Positions 7,063-15,568 of a stretch of 41,052 nucleotides of DNA are shown piece by piece (position 1 is the first letter of the stretch; the number at the start of each line of letters is the position of its first letter). The notes beneath the pieces were generated by a model. It searched no databases. It was not told the origin of the DNA and was given only the letters and a program-made list of their open reading frames with translations. Both the position numbers and the translations under genes were made by a program. This DNA comes from Candidatus Bathyarchaeota archaeon (GTDB lineage: Archaea; Thermoproteota; Bathyarchaeia; 40CM-2-53-6), in assembly GCA_005883075.1 (NCBI GenBank), contig VBAX01000057.1, positions 1 to 41,052 of the forward strand, in the 5' to 3' direction.

Positions 7063-7481
7063 GCAGCCACTCTAACAACAGGACATTTGCTTTCCTCAAA
7101 CCTGAAGCTCTACAATCGAGGATTGCGGGGGAAGTTCTGTCAAGGCTAGAGAGGAAAGGATTCGCGATCAAACAGTTGCGCCTTCACAACATATCCAAGA
7201 AGGAGGCAGAGACCCTGTATGGCGTTCACAAGGGAAAGCCTTTCTTCCAAGAACTCGTCGACCACGTCACCTCTGGACCTGTTGTATTGATGATCCTCGA
7301 GGGCTCGAACGCGGTCGACGTTCTGCGCCGTGTTATCGGTGCCACGAATCCCCAAACCGCTGAGCCGGGAACCATCAGAGGAGACCTGTCCCTATCCATA
7401 ACCGCCAACATCATCCACGCATCCGACAGTCTCGAGAACGCGAAGAGAGAATCATCAATCTTCTTCCACGACGGAATATAG
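7059..7481 (+). CDS. ndk: Nucleoside diphosphate kinase
   Basis: Transfers the gamma phosphate between NTPs and NDPs through a phosphohistidine. Motifs: RTFAFLKPEAL at the N-terminus, VDHVTSGPVVLMILEG, VIGATNPQTAEPGTIRG and the active-site loop NIIHASDSLENAKRE containing the catalytic His. Homologues begin 2-6 residues before RTF. The CTG at 7059-7061, overlapping the L24e stop as CTGA, gives MSSHSNNRTFAF and 140 aa. The nearest standard start is GTG at 7023, which would add 12 residues (DCLLWEERERT) unlike the family and overlap L24e by 40 bp. CTG is preferred, with moderate confidence. Confidence 0.94.
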   Translation: MSSHSNNRTFAFLKPEALQSRIAGEVLSRLERKGFAIKQLRLHNISKKEAETLYGVHKGKPFFQELVDHVTSGPVVLMILEGSNAVDVLRRVIGATNPQTAEPGTIRGDLSLSITANIIHASDSLENAKRESSIFFHDGI

Positions 7482-7561
7482 CAACAAGCCGTCTTTCGAA
7501 GAAAATCATGGTTTAATACGGACAGTGGAAAACTGGAGGGCAAAATGGAGCCCTCCCAGAT

Positions 7562-9340
7562 ATGGCAATTCGTTCACCCATCGCAGTCGTTCTCGGGCAC
7601 GTAGACCATGGGAAGACCACGCTCCTCGACAAGATCAGAGGCACATCGGTAGCCGCCCGAGAACCCGGCCTGATCACTCAGTGGATCGGCGCCAGCCTCA
7701 TCCCAGCTCAAACCATCACTAGGATCTGCGGTCCACTCCTAACCAGGTTTAACCTCAAGATCGAAGTTCCAGGAATCCTCTTTATCGATACGCCGGGTCA
7801 CGAGACGTTCAGCAACCTGCGCAAGCGGGGAGGATCCGCTGCTGATGTCGCTGTCCTCGTCATCGATCTCACCAAAGGGATCGAGCCCCAAACCGTCGAA
7901 TCCTTGAATATCCTCAAGGCTCGCAAGACCCCTTTTCTGGTATGTTGCAACAAGATCGACGCGATACCAGGATGGAAGTCATCACCCGACGGCTCATTTC
8001 TCGCCAATACAGAACAACAAAGACCCGAAGTCTTGACAGATCTTGATAACAGAATATACACGATGATGGGAACCTTGTCCCGATACGGCTTCCGTGCCGA
8101 TCGTTTCGACAGGATCAAAGACTTCTCCAAAAACATCGCCCTCGTACCCTCGAGCGCCAAAACCGGAGAAGGACTGCCCGAACTGATGGCTATGCTGGTC
8201 GGACTCACCCAGATTTACATGAAAGGAGAACTAACAACCAGCGCAGGTCCCGCGGAAGGCACCGTTCTGGAGGTAAAGGAGGAACCTGGCCTCGGAGTCA
8301 CTATTGACGCCATGATCTACGACGGGACGATCAAGGTAGATGACGAAATAGTACTCGCTGGACGAAACGGTATCCTACGAACACGGGTCCGGGCTCTACT
8401 CGTGCCGAAACCCCTCGATGAGATCCGTGATCCCAGGGACAAGTTCAGCCATGTCGAATATGTCGATGCGGCTGCAGGAATCAAGATCGCAGCCCAAGGT
8501 CTCGATGATGCGATCGCAGGGTCTCCCATCTACGGAATAGATAACCCGTCGAAGCGCGCGGAACGAGAGAAGAGAGTACTCAGCGAGATAGAATCGGTGA
8601 AGGTCAGTACCGATCGAACGGGAGTCATCGTAAAAGCTGACGCCCTTGGTTCGCTAGAAGCGCTCACAACCTCCCTTGCCATCTCCAAGGTACCCGTACG
8701 TCTCGCAGACGTAGGCGAAATATCTAGACGAGACGTCGTCGAGGCTGACGTCGTTCGAGCGAAAGACCCGTACCTGGCCGCGATTCTCGGGTTCAACGTC
8801 AAGCTCCTGCCTGACGCAGAGCAAGAGATCAAGGAAACAGGAATACCAGTATTCAGGGGCGACATAATCTATCGCGTGTTAGAAGACTATTCGAGATGGG
8901 TCGAGGCTCAGAGAAGTGCAGGCGTTAAGGCCGAGATGGAGTTGCTTATCCGTCCGGGTAAGATGAAGATCCTCAAAGGATTCGTCTTCCGCAGAAACGA
9001 TCCTGCCATAGTTGGTGTTGAAATCCTTGAGGGGATTGTCAAACCGAAGTATCCAGTGATCAACAGCAGCGGGAAGCGCATCGGCATAGTCCTAAGGGTG
9101 CAGGACCAAGGGAAAGATGTAACGGAAGTGGGAAGGGGGAAACAGGTTGCAGTTTCCATCGACAAGCCGATCGTTGGCAGGCATATTTTCGAAGGAGACG
9201 TTCTCTATGTTGATGTTCCCGCAAAGCATGCGACGACCCTTTCTTCAAAGTTCAGAGACCACCTCTCATCGGGAGAGCTCGCATTACTTGACGAGCTAGC
9301 CAGTATCTCGGCAAAAAATGCCCTGGGAATTGTATCATGA
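7562..9340 (+). CDS. infB: Translation initiation factor aIF5B (IF-2 homologue)
   Basis: Ribosome-dependent GTPase promoting subunit joining and initiator-tRNA placement. The 592-residue protein has G1 VLGHVDHGKTTLLD at residues 10-23, G3 FIDTPGHETFSNL, G4 CCNKIDAIPGW and a SAKTGEG G5 loop. The beta-barrel domain II, domain III (TGVIVKADALGSLEAL) and the C-terminal domain (GFVFRRNDPAIVGVEI) follow in order. Length is normal for archaeal aIF5B. It follows ndk after 80 nt and precedes S6e. Its intact DHGKT P-loop contrasts with DNGKS in the aIF2-gamma of this window. Confidence 0.97.
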   Translation: MAIRSPIAVVLGHVDHGKTTLLDKIRGTSVAAREPGLITQWIGASLIPAQTITRICGPLLTRFNLKIEVPGILFIDTPGHETFSNLRKRGGSAADVAVLVIDLTKGIEPQTVESLNILKARKTPFLVCCNKIDAIPGWKSSPDGSFLANTEQQRPEVLTDLDNRIYTMMGTLSRYGFRADRFDRIKDFSKNIALVPSSAKTGEGLPELMAMLVGLTQIYMKGELTTSAGPAEGTVLEVKEEPGLGVTIDAMIYDGTIKVDDEIVLAGRNGILRTRVRALLVPKPLDEIRDPRDKFSHVEYVDAAAGIKIAAQGLDDAIAGSPIYGIDNPSKRAEREKRVLSEIESVKVSTDRTGVIVKADALGSLEALTTSLAISKVPVRLADVGEISRRDVVEADVVRAKDPYLAAILGFNVKLLPDAEQEIKETGIPVFRGDIIYRVLEDYSRWVEAQRSAGVKAEMELLIRPGKMKILKGFVFRRNDPAIVGVEILEGIVKPKYPVINSSGKRIGIVLRVQDQGKDVTEVGRGKQVAVSIDKPIVGRHIFEGDVLYVDVPAKHATTLSSKFRDHLSSGELALLDELASISAKNALGIVS

Positions 9341-9351
9341 CTCGAACGACG

Positions 9352-9360
9352 TTTATTAAC
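9352..9360 (+). promoter_or_regulatory. TATA-like box upstream of S6e
   Basis: TTTATTAAC lies about 45-53 nt before the S6e ATG at 9405, so a start about 25 nt downstream would leave a leader of roughly 20 nt. It suggests S6e-S24e can be transcribed apart from infB. Confidence 0.4.
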
Positions 9361-9404
9361 GGCCTCCGGGAGAGCCTGCCTCTAACGGAGTCCACTAACG
9401 AAAC

Positions 9405-9782
9405 ATGGCCAAGTTCCAGCTCATAGTATCGGATCCTGCGAGCAAGACCTCGAAAGCCGCAACAATCGAGGGAGCGAAGGCACAGGCGCTTGTCGGAAAA
9501 TCGATCGGGGATGAGGTCGATGGTAAGCTTCTCGGGATCGGAAACATGAAGCTCAAGATTACAGGTGGCACTGACAAGGACGGGATCCCAATGCGTTTCG
9601 ATATTCAGGGAGGGGCCAAGAAGAGAGCAATTCTTTCCGGGGGAGTAGGCTTCAAACCAAACGACCGGGGGGAAAGAAGGAGAAAGCTTGTTCGCGGACG
9701 CGTAGTTGGCGAAGACACTCTCCAAGTCAACAGCGTAGTTATGGGGGACGCAGCTCCGAAGCCGGTGGAGGCTAAGAATTGA
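9405..9782 (+). CDS. rps6e: 30S ribosomal protein S6e
   Basis: A 125-residue small-subunit protein. It shows the S6e core: MAKFQLIVSDPASKTSKAA, IGDEVDGKLLG, LKITGGTDKDGIPMRFDI and the basic GERRRKLVRGRVVGEDT. The usual order aIF5B-S6e is kept. Its stop overlaps the TTG of S24e (TTGA, 9779-9782). Confidence 0.97.
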   Translation: MAKFQLIVSDPASKTSKAATIEGAKAQALVGKSIGDEVDGKLLGIGNMKLKITGGTDKDGIPMRFDIQGGAKKRAILSGGVGFKPNDRGERRRKLVRGRVVGEDTLQVNSVVMGDAAPKPVEAKN

Positions 9783-10327
9783 GCGTCGAGATAATCGCCG
9801 AACACGTCAACCCGCTTCTAGGCCGAAAGGACGCAAAGCTGATCGTCCACCACGAAGGTTCTGGAACTCCCGACCGTTTGACCATTCGAAAGATCGCCTC
9901 CGATCACTTCAAGACTCAACAGGACAAGGTGTACGTTCGAAGCGTCCAAACCAGGACAGGGGGATCATCTGCCGTCTGCCAGGTCGAAATATACAATGAT
10001 TCGAAACTTGCCGACAAGATGGTTCCAGCTTACATAAAGAATAGAAATCTTCCGAAGGAACAGAGAGTCTCGAGAAAGAAGGGAGCGGAGGAAGAGAAGC
10101 CTGCCGCTGCAGCGCCCAAGCCAGCGGCTCCGGAAAAGAAAGCTGAGCCAGCTAAACCAGCCCCGGCTCCGGCAAAGGAGTCTAAACCGGCGCCTGCCAA
10201 GGAATCAAAGCCGGCCCCAGCCGAGACCAAGACTCCCGCGAAACCCGAAGGGAAGCCTGCTGCCAAGCCGGAATCAAAACCGGCCGCTAAGCCTCCTGCG
10301 AAGCCCGACGCCAAACCGAAAGCCTAG
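9779..10327 (+). CDS. rps24e: 30S ribosomal protein S24e with long Ala/Pro/Lys-rich tail
   Basis: The first ~100 residues are S24e: IIAEHVNPLLGRKDAKLIVHH, IRKIASDHFKTQQDKVYVRSV, YNDSKLADKMVPAYIKNR. After about residue 105 comes a low-complexity tail of nearly 80 residues made of Ala, Pro, Lys and Glu with repeats of AKESKPAP and KPAAKPESKPAAK type. Archaeal S24e is usually about 100-130 aa, so the tail is unusual; it is probably disordered and RNA- or partner-binding. The TTG start is coupled to the S6e stop. Confidence 0.93.
   Translation: MSVEIIAEHVNPLLGRKDAKLIVHHEGSGTPDRLTIRKIASDHFKTQQDKVYVRSVQTRTGGSSAVCQVEIYNDSKLADKMVPAYIKNRNLPKEQRVSRKKGAEEEKPAAAAPKPAAPEKKAEPAKPAPAPAKESKPAPAKESKPAPAETKTPAKPEGKPAAKPESKPAAKPPAKPDAKPKA
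10120..10320 (+). repeat. Degenerate short tandem repeats encoding the S24e tail
   Basis: The DNA consists of imperfect repeats of about 12-27 nt (variants of gccaaggaatcaaagccgg) that encode Ala/Pro/Lys/Glu units. They stay in frame with S24e up to its stop, so the array is coding and could expand or contract by slippage. Confidence 0.6.
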
Positions 10328-10637
10328 GACGGTTTCTCCGCGGAAGGCTATCTCGGGAAATCCCCCATTATCAGCCCTAATCTCGAATCAAAGCCCGCCA
10401 TTTCTAGAACATGATCTTCCACGCTGATTCCTAGGGGAACACACGGGGATCGAAAAAGGCCAGACAAGCCGATAATGCACCCGTCTCGAAAAAACAAGCC
10501 CGGAACCCCACCCAGACAAGAAGAGCATCTCGACAAGAAATTCCTATAACTTTTGCAGAGTCCTTGTGTTCGAGAGTGGCGACTAGGGAAGACGCTGAAG
10601 CAAGACTCGCCCAGGAAACCGCTCTCGGGGTTTCGAT
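10328..10637. other. Intergenic gap between S24e and the YchF-like gene; nothing clear
   Basis: A 310-bp stretch with no gene I can support. A TATA-like CCTATAACTTT near 10542-10552 is followed by a GTG at 10576 opening a 39-codon frame that runs antisense into the 3' end of the neighbouring gene. A 62-codon minus-strand frame (10348-10536) has no recognisable motif. Neither is convincing. Confidence 0.4.
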
Positions 10638-11840
10638 TTATGCCCTTTTCGCGGCGCTGACTATGCTTACGACGTCTTGCGCTTTGAGTACGTAGTTGTC
10701 GGATAGACGCATGCCGTTTCGAGCGTTGATACCGTACAGCATTTGTTCGCCTATTTCCGTATGGATTCTCAAGGCTAGCTCCTTGAGAGTAGTTCCGTTC
10801 GGAACCAGGTAGGCGTCTGGCAGAACATTCCCTGCGTGATCGCTGAACTTCTCAGGATTCTCAACCGGGTACACCACGATCATATTGAGGAGGGTCAGGA
10901 AGGCTGAGTTGATGCACGCCTGAACGCCAGTCGATCCGACCGGTTTCAGGACTTTTTCCCGGATCATTTCGAGAGCAGCCTTCTGCTCAGCGCTGACAGC
11001 ACTCACGCTAGGAACCCGGAAATCCGCGTCTCCAGGTTTGTACTCTATCAACCGTTTTTCTGCCGCTCTTCGCAGCGCTAGCTCTGCCTCAGCGGAAACT
11101 GGTATTGTCAGTTCCCCGGTCTGCTTTAGTCGACTGACATTCCCGACCGATGTTGGCAGGTCGATCTTGTTGGCGGCGAGCAGCAAGGGTTTCGCTTCTC
11201 TCCGGATGATATCAACAAGCTTCAACAAGTCTTCGCTAGTCCATCCGCTCGGTTTTCCCTTGAGGCCTGCTTTTTTGATCCCGTTCTCAGCCTGGCCTTT
11301 AGTGATCCCGAGTCCGCTGAGACGCTCAGAAACCAACGAGGCGGGATCCTCTCCAGCCATCTCGGTCTTTTTGGCCGTCTTTTCCCAGTCTTTTCCAACT
11401 ATCCTTAGCATCCACATCTTCAGTTCCATCTCGAGAAAGACTACGTCGTCAACAGGATTGTGGGCACCAGCCTCGGTGAGTTTGCCCTCGGAATCTGTTG
11501 AGCCAGAACCGTCAACTACGTGGATCAGCGCGTCCGCCCTTCTCAGCTCGTCGAGAAACTGGTTTCCAAGCCCTCTCCCCTCCGACGCGCCAGGTACAAG
11601 TCCTGGGAGGTCGATGATGTCTATCGGTATGAATCGTTCCCCATCGATGCATTTCGAGTTTCGGGGATTATCCTCGACTCCGAGCTCCGTGTGGACGCAC
11701 TTTGTCCTGAGGTAGGATATTCCGTGGTTTGGCTTGACCGTGGTGAATGGATAGTTTGCTATTGGAACCAGTGTTAGGGTTGCGGCGCTGAAGAATGTGC
11801 TTTTTCCCGCGTTGGGCTTGCCTACGATTCCGACCTGCAC
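10638..11840 (-). CDS. ychF: YchF/Ygr210-like GTPase with TGS domain
   Basis: OBG-family P-loop NTPase of the archaeal YchF branch (400 aa). G1 VGIVGKPNAGKSTFFSA starts at residue 3, G3 is DLPGLVPGASEGRGLGNQFL, and G4 is ANKIDLP, so it keeps the GTP-type NKxD rather than the NxxE of bacterial YchF. The C-terminal TGS region starts near AYLVPNGTTLKELALRIH and ends NYVLKAQDVVSIV. Such proteins bind ribosomes and are linked to translation or stress control, but the exact role is unsettled. The start is GTG at 11840. It lies 13 nt after the F420 reductase gene on the same strand. Confidence 0.93.
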   Translation of the reverse strand: MQVGIVGKPNAGKSTFFSAATLTLVPIANYPFTTVKPNHGISYLRTKCVHTELGVEDNPRNSKCIDGERFIPIDIIDLPGLVPGASEGRGLGNQFLDELRRADALIHVVDGSGSTDSEGKLTEAGAHNPVDDVVFLEMELKMWMLRIVGKDWEKTAKKTEMAGEDPASLVSERLSGLGITKGQAENGIKKAGLKGKPSGWTSEDLLKLVDIIRREAKPLLLAANKIDLPTSVGNVSRLKQTGELTIPVSAEAELALRRAAEKRLIEYKPGDADFRVPSVSAVSAEQKAALEMIREKVLKPVGSTGVQACINSAFLTLLNMIVVYPVENPEKFSDHAGNVLPDAYLVPNGTTLKELALRIHTEIGEQMLYGINARNGMRLSDNYVLKAQDVVSIVSAAKRA

Positions 11841-11853
11841 ACTAGACCACGAA

Positions 11854-12540
11854 TCATGACATTTGAGAAATACCGGTTATTCTTAGCCCGGCGTTCTTTA
11901 CTTTGTATCGGATATTGAGAGATACCAAGAGCGCGGTTATCTGCTCGATGGTCCGCGAGTTTTCAAGCGCGCCCGCATCGAAGCCGCGCGCTCCCCCGAG
12001 GCTTTTCACAAGATCAAGAACTATCCTCTTCGCATTCTCGTCGTTGGAGCATACGAGAACATCACACTCAACTGGCTTCGAAGGATCTTTCAGGAGTTCC
12101 GCGCTCACATTGTTGAAAGCAGTCACAACGCTGACCGTTTTCGGTACCACTGAGGCCGCGAGCTCTCCAGCCGATCCCGCCCAGACCCCGACGGTTCTAG
12201 TAGCGCGTCCCCCAACAGCGGTCTCAAGGGGTACTGACACGTTCACCAAGACTTGGCCAGGCTTGAAGCTGGGCTTGACAGTCTTCAAAGTCTCAAGTAA
12301 AGCTGTGAAAGGCACCGTTAGCACGATTACATCTGCTTGCAAGACAGCGTTCTCGTTGCTCAACCCTGACACGCGAACCGAACGTCTAGCGGTTTGAGTG
12401 ATCGTCTTCGCAGCTTCCGCCGCCCTATCCGGACTTCTAGAACCTACGATTACCTGGTGTCCAGCCATCGCCCATCGGAGGGCGAGACCGAACCCTTCTT
12501 CACCCGCTCCGCCGAGAACCGCTATCTTACGACTTTCCGT
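11854..12540 (-). CDS. fno: F420-dependent NADP reductase (apparent ACG start)
   Basis: Hydride transfer between reduced F420 and NADP+. The Rossmann motif is KIAVLGGAGEEGFGLALRW, followed by AGHQVIVGSRSPDRA (the Ser-Arg pair that binds the NADP phosphate) and a VIVLTVPF strand. The first standard start, ATG 12468, lies after the nucleotide-binding glycines, so it cannot be right. Upstream in frame the only codons before a TAG (12549-12547) are AGC CAG ACG GAA AGT CGT AAG ATA. The ACG at 12540, nine bases after GGAG, gives a 228-residue protein of normal family length. The start overlaps the malic enzyme 3' end by 19 bp. It implies F420 cofactor use in the organism. Confidence 0.92.
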   Translation of the reverse strand, partial: TESRKIAVLGGAGEEGFGLALRWAMAGHQVIVGSRSPDRAAEAAKTITQTARRSVRVSGLSNENAVLQADVIVLTVPFTALLETLKTVKPSFKPGQVLVNVSVPLETAVGGRATRTVGVWAGSAGELAASVVPKTVSVVTAFNNVSAELLKDPSKPVECDVLVCSNDENAKRIVLDLVKSLGGARGFDAGALENSRTIEQITALLVSLNIRYKVKNAGLRITGISQMS

Positions 12541-13895
12541 CTGGCTCTACTCCTTCCTGAACTATGAGGTAGAGGCTTGATGAGTCCCTTTCGCATAAGC
12601 AAATCCGTCGACTTTCGCGCATGACCGATGATCATCTTCGCCTTCTCGTAGAGCTCCCTCCGATTAGGCTTTAGCCTTGTCAGACCTTGTTTAACCGCTT
12701 CAGCCCCAACCGCAGCCGCCTCCCTCGGGAATACATCCCAGTCGCCCATACTCGGAAGAATCCTCTCCTCGTCAATACCTGTCTCCTCCGCGATATCGGC
12801 AAGCTCCTTAGCCGCTGCGATGCACATCTCGTCACTGATCATCTTAGCCCTAACGTCCAGAGTACCCCTGAAGATCCCGGGAAACCCGAGAGAGTTGTTC
12901 ACCTGGTTAGGAAAGTCGGATCGACCTGTAGCGACTATCTTTGCACCCGCCTCCTTCGCCTCCCAAGGCCAAACCTCAGGAATAGGATTGGCACACGCGA
13001 AAATGATCGAGTCATCCGCCATTGTAGAGATCAGTTCCTTCGGAATCACGCCAGGCCCCGGCGTGGACATTGCGATCAAAACATCCGCCCCCTTCACAGC
13101 CTCCCTAAGGCCGCCCGTGCGGCCCTCCGAGTCTGTTTTCAGAGCAATCTGCCATTTCGCATGGTATTCTTCCTCCAGCTCCGTGCGCTCGCGATTGAGG
13201 ATTCCTTTCCTGTCCACCATGATGATGTTTCCAGGCGAAACTCCTGCTTTCATGATCAAACGCGCGACCGCGATGTTCGCAGCCCCCGCCCCAAGCATGC
13301 AGATAGACGCGTTTCCGATCCTCTTACCGACAACCTTTAGCGCGTTGATGAGACCCGCACAGACCACCGTTCCCGTTCCCTGTTGATCGTCGTGCCACAC
13401 AGGAATCCGAAGGTCCACTCTCAACGCATCAAGAATGTCAAAGCATTTCGGTTGTGATATGTCCTCAAGATTGATCCCTCCGAAGGAGGGCTGCAACCAT
13501 CTAACAGTGTTCTCGATATCCTCGGGTCTTTTCGTGCCTAGACAGATCGGATAAGCGTCGACGCCCCCGAGATACTTGAACAGCAGGCTCTTTCCTTCCA
13601 TCACTGGAAGTCCAGCTTCGGGCCCAATGTCTCCAAGCCCAAGGACCCGAGTACCGTCGGTAACTATCGCGATACTGTTCCACTTGTTGGTATAGTCATA
13701 GACGCTATCTGGATTTTTCTGAATTTCCTTGCAAGGATCCGCAACTCCTGGGGTATACCAGATCGCGAAATCATCATAGGAGTCAACGGGAACCTTTGAC
13801 ACAATCTCGATTTTCCCTTGATAGAACGGATGATACTTCATTGCAAGTCTAGCGGGAGCATAAGCTCGTTTCAGCAGTGCTGTATCTTGAGCCAA
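12522..13895 (-). CDS. NAD(P)-dependent malic enzyme
   Basis: Oxidative decarboxylation of malate to pyruvate and CO2. The 457 residues show AIWYTPGVADPCKEI with the catalytic Tyr, VTDGTRVLGLGDIGPEAGLP, the substrate region WHDDQQGTGTVVCAGL, the dinucleotide-binding CMLGAGAANIAVARL, and FACANPIPEVWPWEA with NSLGFPGIFRG near the end. The start is TTG at 13895. This is the compact prokaryotic type without a phosphotransacetylase domain. Cotranscribed with the F420 reductase, it may supply NADPH and pyruvate; this metabolic link is inferred from position. Confidence 0.96.
   Translation of the reverse strand: MAQDTALLKRAYAPARLAMKYHPFYQGKIEIVSKVPVDSYDDFAIWYTPGVADPCKEIQKNPDSVYDYTNKWNSIAIVTDGTRVLGLGDIGPEAGLPVMEGKSLLFKYLGGVDAYPICLGTKRPEDIENTVRWLQPSFGGINLEDISQPKCFDILDALRVDLRIPVWHDDQQGTGTVVCAGLINALKVVGKRIGNASICMLGAGAANIAVARLIMKAGVSPGNIIMVDRKGILNRERTELEEEYHAKWQIALKTDSEGRTGGLREAVKGADVLIAMSTPGPGVIPKELISTMADDSIIFACANPIPEVWPWEAKEAGAKIVATGRSDFPNQVNNSLGFPGIFRGTLDVRAKMISDEMCIAAAKELADIAEETGIDEERILPSMGDWDVFPREAAAVGAEAVKQGLTRLKPNRRELYEKAKMIIGHARKSTDLLMRKGLIKPLPHSSGRSRARRKVVR
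12550..12553 (-). promoter_or_regulatory. Shine-Dalgarno site for the F420 reductase ACG start
   Basis: The minus strand reads GGAAGGAG ending at 12550, nine bases before the ACG at 12540-12538, inside the 3' end of the malic enzyme gene. It supports initiation at that ACG. Confidence 0.5.
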
Positions 13896-14020
13896 CCCCG
13901 ACTTGTCACTTCTTAGGAAAAACCCGTTCGCAACCTAGCCTGATTTAACGCTGTTGAAAGCAAAAATCCCCAGTAATCCTTATCAGGGATTCGCCCAGTC
14001 GAAGCGTCAGCGGAAAGGAT

Positions 14021-14515
14021 TTGTCGTATTCCCACCTAGCAAACCAGTGGAGAGAGAAAACCCCCGAGCTGAAGGAATGGCTACGTCTCTCCGTCGTTGG
14101 TTGGAGAAAGGAACCTGTGGTCAAACGAATTCCTTACCCTACACGTCTAGATCGAGCACGCCGATTGGGGTACAAAGCAAAACAAGGGATCGTGCTCGTC
14201 AGAGTGCGAGTGAGAAGAGGCGGCGCTAAGAAACCCCGTCCAATCTCGGGCAGACGACAAAAGGCCATGGGAGTATCGAAATTCACTAGGAGCATCTCCC
14301 TACAAAGAATAGCAGAAAAACGCGCCAACAGAAAGTACGTCAATCTAACTCTCCTCGACTCGTACTACCTATATTCAGACGGCATTCACCACTGGTACGA
14401 AGTCATTCTCGCGGACAAGAGTCATCCAGCGCTCATGGAATGGTCAAAGGAAAGACCCCACCGAGCTCCATCACCTCCAAAGATAGCGGTCGAGAAAGCC
14501 GTCGAAACCCGATAA
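14021..14515 (+). CDS. rpl15e: 50S ribosomal protein L15e
   Basis: A 164-residue basic large-subunit protein. The pattern is clear: MSYSHLANQWREKTPELKEW, KRIPYPTRLDRARRLGYKAKQG, RVRVRRGGAKKPRPISGRR and the YVNLTLLDSYYLYSDGIHHW region. The start is TTG, chosen because homologues begin MSYY/MSMYKY at this point. It stands alone, divergent from the malic enzyme and 42 nt before the prenyl synthase gene. Confidence 0.96.
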   Translation: MSYSHLANQWREKTPELKEWLRLSVVGWRKEPVVKRIPYPTRLDRARRLGYKAKQGIVLVRVRVRRGGAKKPRPISGRRQKAMGVSKFTRSISLQRIAEKRANRKYVNLTLLDSYYLYSDGIHHWYEVILADKSHPALMEWSKERPHRAPSPPKIAVEKAVETR

Positions 14516-14557
14516 ACAGCACGCCTAACTCGCCATTATCGACGTAAAGGTAAGCAG

Positions 14558-15568
14558 ATGACTCCAGACCCGCTGACCAGAATAGTCAAGATGGGTCGAA
14601 AGGTAGACCCGATAATCTTCGAGACATTGGCTCAAGCATCTTCCTCCAAGTTTCAATCCCCGGTGGCTTACCATTTCAGAACCGGCGGCAAGAGGATGCG
14701 AGCCACCCTTGTTCTTCTTGCCTGTGCCGCGTGCGGGGGCAGTATTGAAGATGGAATGAACCCCGCGGCCCTGGTCGAGATGATTCACAACTATTCGCTA
14801 GTGATGGATGATTTGATCGATCGAGGCGTTGTGAGAAGAGGCAAACCAACTGTGAGAGTCCAATTTGGAGACTCTATCGCCTTACTAGTTGCCATGCTAT
14901 ACCGAGAAGCCCTAGACGACCTGATCGAGAAATGCGTCTATCCGAAGAAGATTAGACGGGTCGCAGTCCAATCGATGAAGGACATCATCGAAGGGGAGAG
15001 ACTGGACCTCCTGCTCGAACAAGCTGGGAGGCAGGATCCTTATCTCAAAAGCCAACGTATTCTCAGCCCAAGCTTCTCACTCTACGTCGAAATGATGGGT
15101 AAGAAGACCGCGGCCCTCTTCAAGGCCGCTTCCCAAATAGGAGCATGTTCAGCACGAGCAAAATTCACGATCGTAAGGTCGTTAGGCGAATTCGGATGGA
15201 AGGCGGGGCTTGCATTTCAGATAATGGATGACGTGCTAGACATTTGTGGGCAAGAAACAGGGAAGGAGATTGGCAAAGACATCATTGAGCACAAGCTTGG
15301 AAACGCGGCAATATTGACGGCCCTCAGATACCTACCCCTAAGCAAAAGGTCCGAAATTCTCGCTACCTTGAGGTCGGAGAAAGTGTCACAAGCCATGATG
15401 ATGCGGGCGAGAGGGCTCGTTATGGAAACCCCAGCTGAGAAGGATTGTAGAGAAATTGCGGAAAAATACCTCAACGAAGCAAAGGGACATCTCTCCGTTC
15501 TGCGAAAATCCGTTTATCGAGACGGGTTGGCTACGCTTTCCGACGCGATCGTCTCGAGGACCTTCTAG
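14558..15568 (+). CDS. Polyprenyl (geranylgeranyl/farnesyl) diphosphate synthase
   Basis: Trans-prenyltransferase that condenses isopentenyl diphosphate with allylic diphosphates for archaeal lipids. The 336-residue protein has GGKRMR near residue 43-48, the first aspartate-rich motif DDLID at 84-88 (chain-length region just upstream: HNYSLVM) and the second DDVLD at 224-228. Residues just before the first motif are small or medium (Ser, Leu, Val), which does not settle product length. The gene ends convergently with isopentenyl phosphate kinase, overlapping it by 38 bp; the pair serves the same pathway. Confidence 0.94.
   Translation: MTPDPLTRIVKMGRKVDPIIFETLAQASSSKFQSPVAYHFRTGGKRMRATLVLLACAACGGSIEDGMNPAALVEMIHNYSLVMDDLIDRGVVRRGKPTVRVQFGDSIALLVAMLYREALDDLIEKCVYPKKIRRVAVQSMKDIIEGERLDLLLEQAGRQDPYLKSQRILSPSFSLYVEMMGKKTAALFKAASQIGACSARAKFTIVRSLGEFGWKAGLAFQIMDDVLDICGQETGKEIGKDIIEHKLGNAAILTALRYLPLSKRSEILATLRSEKVSQAMMMRARGLVMETPAEKDCREIAEKYLNEAKGHLSVLRKSVYRDGLATLSDAIVSRTF

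Noticed and set aside
10120-10320. CRISPR-like or satellite repeat array
   Set aside because: The repeats are short, imperfect, without spacers and in frame with S24e; they encode its low-complexity tail.
10348-10536. A 62-codon minus-strand frame in the gap between S24e and the YchF-like gene
   Set aside because: No recognisable motif, no clear ribosome-binding site and a composition like a chance frame.
10576-10695. A 39-codon plus-strand frame starting GTG after a TATA-like CCTATAACTTT
   Set aside because: Half of it is antisense to the certain end of the YchF-like gene and it resembles no known protein; the promoter-like element alone is weak.
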